Program-made: the position numbers and the translations under genes
Notes under the pieces: generated by a model
The model's database searches: none
The model's input: the letters and a program-made list of their open reading frames with translations, nothing else
What the model was told of the DNA's origin: nothing
Assembly: GCA_002407725.1 (NCBI GenBank)
Contig: DHOD01000122.1
Span: 1 to 8,068, forward strand
Direction: 5' to 3'
From: Christensenella sp. UBA5399
GTDB lineage: Bacteria > Bacillota > Clostridia > Christensenellales > Christensenellaceae
DNA: 8,068 nucleotides
Part shown: piece after piece, positions 5,883 to 8,068 of the stretch
How positions within the stretch are numbered: the first letter of the stretch is position 1
Layout: the number at the start of each line of letters is the position of its first letter

Positions 5883-6938
5883 ATGGACTGCCAAGATTAT
5901 ATCACAGTTAAAGCAGAACGCAAGAAGGGACAGCATTTGGGGGCGGAAGAACGAGGTGCCATAAAAGCCCTCGTCAAGCAGGGACTCGGAAAACGGGCCA
6001 TTGCGAGAGCCATCAATTGCGCCCCCTCCACTGTCACAAATGAACTGCGGCGCGGCACACATCCCCGAAAGAGTAACAAAGGGAAAGCTCCCGGCTACTC
6101 CCCCAAGCTCGGCGAGGCAGTCTATAAGGCTAACAGAGCAGTCTGCCGGAAGCCTCTCAAAGCACAGTCCTGCAAAGCGTTCATCACTTGGGTGCTAACG
6201 CAGGTGCGGCAACACAAATGGTCTCTGGATTCCTGCTGCGGATACGCCAGATTGCATCGGTTGTTTCGTGAGGATGAGATGGTCTGCACCGGTACTCTTT
6301 ACAATATGGTATGGGCCGGTCTGCTCCCCATCACACCCACCGAACTGCCCGAAGCCTTGAAGCGCAAGGCTAAGAACCACAAGGACAGAGAGAACAAAAA
6401 GCAGTACGGCCAGAGCATTTCGAGCCGCCCGGAGATTGCTGGACTGCGTATTGAAGAAGGCCACTGGGAGGGTGACACCGTGGTTGGAAAGCGAGCCGGA
6501 AAAGAGGCTGTTGTGCTCTCCCTGCTGGAGAAAAAGACGCAAACCTACCTTGCGTTCCGCATCCCCGCCAAGACCAGTGAGGCCGTGATGGGGGCCATGA
6601 ACGCCCTCCACAACGAGTACGGAGACCACTTCTCAGAGGTTTTCAAGACCATTACCGTGGACAACGGCAGTGAGTTTGCTGACTTCGCTCAGGTAGCTGC
6701 GTGGGGTTCTCAGATCTACTTCGCCCACCCATACACATCCTGGGAACGTCCGCAGAACGAGCGTCACAACGGTCTATTCCGAGCTTTCGTTCCCAAAGGA
6801 GTGTCCATTGAGCAGTACTCAGACGAGGACATCCTCACCGCTGCTGACGAGCTGAACGGGCGGCCCCGCAGGAAGCTCGGCTACCGCACCCCGGAGGAAC
6901 TATTTGAAGCATTCCTTGATTCCGTATTCGTAGCCTAA
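5883..6938 (+). CDS. IS30-family DDE transposase
   Basis: Catalyses cutting and joining of the IS ends. The product has 351 residues, full length for the family. AGGAGG at 5868-5873, 9 bases before the ATG, fixes the start. Residues about 20-57 form the N-terminal helix-turn-helix (IKALVKQGLGKRAIARAI, then STVTNELRRG), the hallmark of IS30 transposases. The catalytic core has D198 in HWEGDTVVG, D260 in TVDNGSEF and E293 in PQNERHNG. The 33-residue spacing from D260 to E293 matches the IS30 group. The C-terminal NGRPRRKLGYRTPEE motif follows. There is no frameshift or missing catalytic residue, so the enzyme looks active. It differs in base use from its neighbours, with fewer GCG/GGC-rich runs, fitting acquisition by transfer. 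Confidence 0.97.
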   Translation: MDCQDYITVKAERKKGQHLGAEERGAIKALVKQGLGKRAIARAINCAPSTVTNELRRGTHPRKSNKGKAPGYSPKLGEAVYKANRAVCRKPLKAQSCKAFITWVLTQVRQHKWSLDSCCGYARLHRLFREDEMVCTGTLYNMVWAGLLPITPTELPEALKRKAKNHKDRENKKQYGQSISSRPEIAGLRIEEGHWEGDTVVGKRAGKEAVVLSLLEKKTQTYLAFRIPAKTSEAVMGAMNALHNEYGDHFSEVFKTITVDNGSEFADFAQVAAWGSQIYFAHPYTSWERPQNERHNGLFRAFVPKGVSIEQYSDEDILTAADELNGRPRRKLGYRTPEELFEAFLDSVFVA

Positions 6939-6956
6939 CGATTGCGGCAACCTCAA

Positions 6957-6986
6957 TCACGGACAGAGCCGGCGGCCCATCCGTGA
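6957..6986 (+). other. Hairpin downstream of the transposase gene
   Basis: TCACGGA (6957-6963) and TCCGTGA (6980-6986) form a perfect 7-bp stem. The 16-base GC-rich loop can pair further as GCC with GGC. No T tract follows, so it is not a classical terminator. It may reduce readthrough or protect the transcript end, or be part of the IS end structure. Confidence 0.4.
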
Positions 6987-7009
6987 CCAAGATTTATGAG
7001 GGGGCACTA

Positions 7010-7018
7010 TCTACCACG
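7010..7018 (-). repeat. Right subterminal 9-mer of the IS
   Basis: TCTACCACG is the exact inverse of CGTGGTAGA at 5833-5841, just inside the right terminal inverted repeat. Confidence 0.5.
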
Positions 7019-7020
7019 GG

Positions 7021-7042
7021 GTGTCCAACTTGCACTTGCAAT
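7021..7042 (-). repeat. Right terminal inverted repeat of the IS
   Basis: It begins with GTGTCCAACTT, the inverse of the 11-bp core at the left end, and ends with CAAT, the inverse of ATTG at 5783-5786. TTGCAC (7030-7035) within it resembles an outward -35 box that could serve mfd, but the paired -10 (TAATAA, 7052-7057, spacing 16) is weak. Confidence 0.82.
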
Positions 7043-7047
7043 TTGCG

Positions 7048-7061
7048 ATTTTAATAAATAA
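7048..7061 (+). repeat. Right copy of the 14-bp direct repeat flanking the IS
   Basis: ATTTTAATAAATAA, identical to 5764-5777. It lies 9 bases before the AAGGAG of mfd, so the insertion hit the mfd leader. Confidence 0.75.
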
Positions 7062-7080
7062 AAAGGAAAAAAGGAGCGGC

Positions 7081-8068
7081 ATGAAAAATACCGTAATCGG
7101 TATCATACGGAAGGGCAGAGCGTTTGGCGAAGCCCTTGAAAATATCCGAGGGGGGCGGTTGCCCTGCTCGGCGTTAAACGTTACGCAAAACGCGCGGCCA
7201 TACCTTGCCGCAGCGTTGTTTGATGCTGCGGGGCGAACGGTGGTCTGCGTGACGCCGACCGAGCAGGCCGCGCGCGACCATGCGGCGGCGTGCGGCATAG
7301 GCGCGCTGTACCCGGACAACGACCTCAACCTGCGAAGCGTGGAAGCAAAGAGCAGGGAGGGCGAGATGCAGCGGCTGGGCGTGCTGAAGAACGCGGGAAG
7401 CCCGGGGCTTGTGTTTATGTCCGTGTGGTCGCTGATTACGCGTGTCCCGCCAAAACGCGTATTTGACGAGGGTTGCATAGAGCTGGGGGTAGGGCGGTCC
7501 TACGATCTGCGGCAGTTGGAGGAGGCGTTGGTGCAAAGCGGATATGAGCGCGCGGGTACGGCGTACTCCAAAGGTGAATTTGCCCGGCGCGGCGAGATAT
7601 TGGACGTGTATGTGTCCGACAGCCCCGACCCGCTGCGGGTAACGTTTTTTGATGATGAAATTGAGAGCATACGCCATTTTGACGCGGAGACGCAGAAGTC
7701 GCGTGGTAAGAAATTAAAGCAATACCTGCTGCCGCCTGCGCGCGAAGTATCGCTGGATGAAGCTGCAAAAAAGAAAATGCGCGATTACCTTGCGGCGCAG
7801 CCGCAGGAATATGAAAAAACCGTAGATGAAATCAATTATGAGATAGAAGAGTACGGCTCGTTTGAGATTGCCGATACGTTTTTGCCGATACTGTATGAAA
7901 AAACAACGGTGCTGGATTACTTTGACGATGCGTTGATTGTGTTTGATGATTTTGAACGGGTCAATGTGGAGGCAGGCCGGATCAGGACGGAATTTGCAGA
8001 CAACCACACCCGGCTGGTACAGTCATTTGAAGCGTTTGAAGCGCAGGGGGAAAGCCTGCTGGAACTGC
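7081..8068 (+). CDS. mfd: Transcription-repair coupling factor Mfd, N-terminal part (cut by window end)
   Basis: The frame is open from the ATG to the window edge: 329 complete codons of a protein usually near 1100-1200 residues. Mfd is a cytosolic DNA translocase that displaces RNA polymerase stalled at lesions and recruits UvrA for nucleotide excision repair. The visible part is the UvrB-like N-terminal region (domains D1a, D2, D1b). VTPTEQAARD and LYPDNDLN follow the first strand pairs, and residues 165-177 (GEFARRGEILDVY) match the strongly conserved GEFSxRGGILD motif of Mfd and UvrB. FFDDEIESIRHFD (189-201) follows as in the family. The helicase motifs and the RNA polymerase interaction domain lie beyond the window. 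AAGGAG at 7071-7076, 4 bases before the ATG, supports the start. In Bacillus mfd also lies near pth. Here an IS30 element lies between the gene and its likely promoter, so expression may rely on readthrough or on the IS. Confidence 0.94.
   Translation, partial: MKNTVIGIIRKGRAFGEALENIRGGRLPCSALNVTQNARPYLAAALFDAAGRTVVCVTPTEQAARDHAAACGIGALYPDNDLNLRSVEAKSREGEMQRLGVLKNAGSPGLVFMSVWSLITRVPPKRVFDEGCIELGVGRSYDLRQLEEALVQSGYERAGTAYSKGEFARRGEILDVYVSDSPDPLRVTFFDDEIESIRHFDAETQKSRGKKLKQYLLPPAREVSLDEAAKKKMRDYLAAQPQEYEKTVDEINYEIEEYGSFEIADTFLPILYEKTTVLDYFDDALIVFDDFERVNVEAGRIRTEFADNHTRLVQSFEAFEAQGESLLEL

Larger units (their letters stand above)
5778..7047 (+). mobile_element. Complete IS30-family insertion sequence, 1270 bp
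   Basis: The element is bounded by 14-bp direct repeats and has imperfect terminal inverted repeats (5783-5804 and 7021-7042, 17 of 22 matching, with an 11-bp perfect core AAGTTGGACAC). It carries one intact transposase gene in the plus direction and has paired subterminal 9-mers (5833-5841, 7010-7018). Size and single-gene layout are typical of IS30 elements. It sits between pth and mfd, in the mfd upstream region, in the same direction as mfd. The intact gene and perfect flanking repeats suggest a recent insertion. Whether the exact ends are at 5778/7047 or 5 bases further in is not settled: the outer 5 bases of the two ends match poorly. Confidence 0.88.

Overview
The window looks like chromosomal core DNA of a low-to-mid GC Gram-positive bacterium of the class Clostridia. 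This rests on SpoVG, on the cluster spoVG-glmU-pth-mfd (familiar from Bacillota), on a MurC of the type carrying an EACEY motif, on strong AGGAGG-like ribosome binding sites and on AT-rich spacers between GC-richer genes. A narrower placement cannot be made from the sequence alone.

Layout. Positions 2-544 hold the 3' part of a multi-cluster iron-sulfur protein (CDGSH, 4Fe-4S-like, CDGSH), followed by a clear rho-independent terminator. Positions 680-1318 hold a small zinc-ribbon protein with a C-terminal membrane anchor that I cannot assign to a named family. It converges tail to tail, with a 6-base gap, on murC (minus strand, 1325-2704). murC has a good sigma-A-type promoter at 2794-2822 and a hairpin in its leader. 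The murC-spoVG divergent spacer also holds a short palindrome and the spoVG promoter. spoVG (3042-3332) ends in a terminator at 3358-3387. glmU has its own near-consensus promoter (3399-3427), and pth overlaps its stop codon by one base.

The most interesting part is 5383-7080, between pth and mfd. First comes a gene-free stretch of about 380 bases. Its core (5490-5744) can be folded by eye into a compact multi-branched RNA: a 16-bp closing stem, a long-range helix and several hairpins, with all non-Watson-Crick pairs being G-U when read on the plus strand. I think this is a structured noncoding RNA of unknown family. Immediately after it lies a candidate extended -10 promoter. Then comes a complete IS30-family insertion sequence (5778-7047, transposase 5883-6938), flanked by a perfect 14-bp direct repeat. 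Removing the IS and one repeat copy rejoins the promoter region to the ribosome binding site of mfd. The IS therefore appears to have separated mfd (7081 to the window end, partial) from its upstream control region.

Together the core genes serve peptidoglycan precursor synthesis (glmU makes UDP-GlcNAc, murC adds the first amino acid), RNA-binding regulation (spoVG), ribosome rescue and tRNA recycling (pth) and transcription-coupled DNA repair (mfd). The IS30 element is the only mobile element seen. I saw no tRNA, rRNA or CRISPR array.
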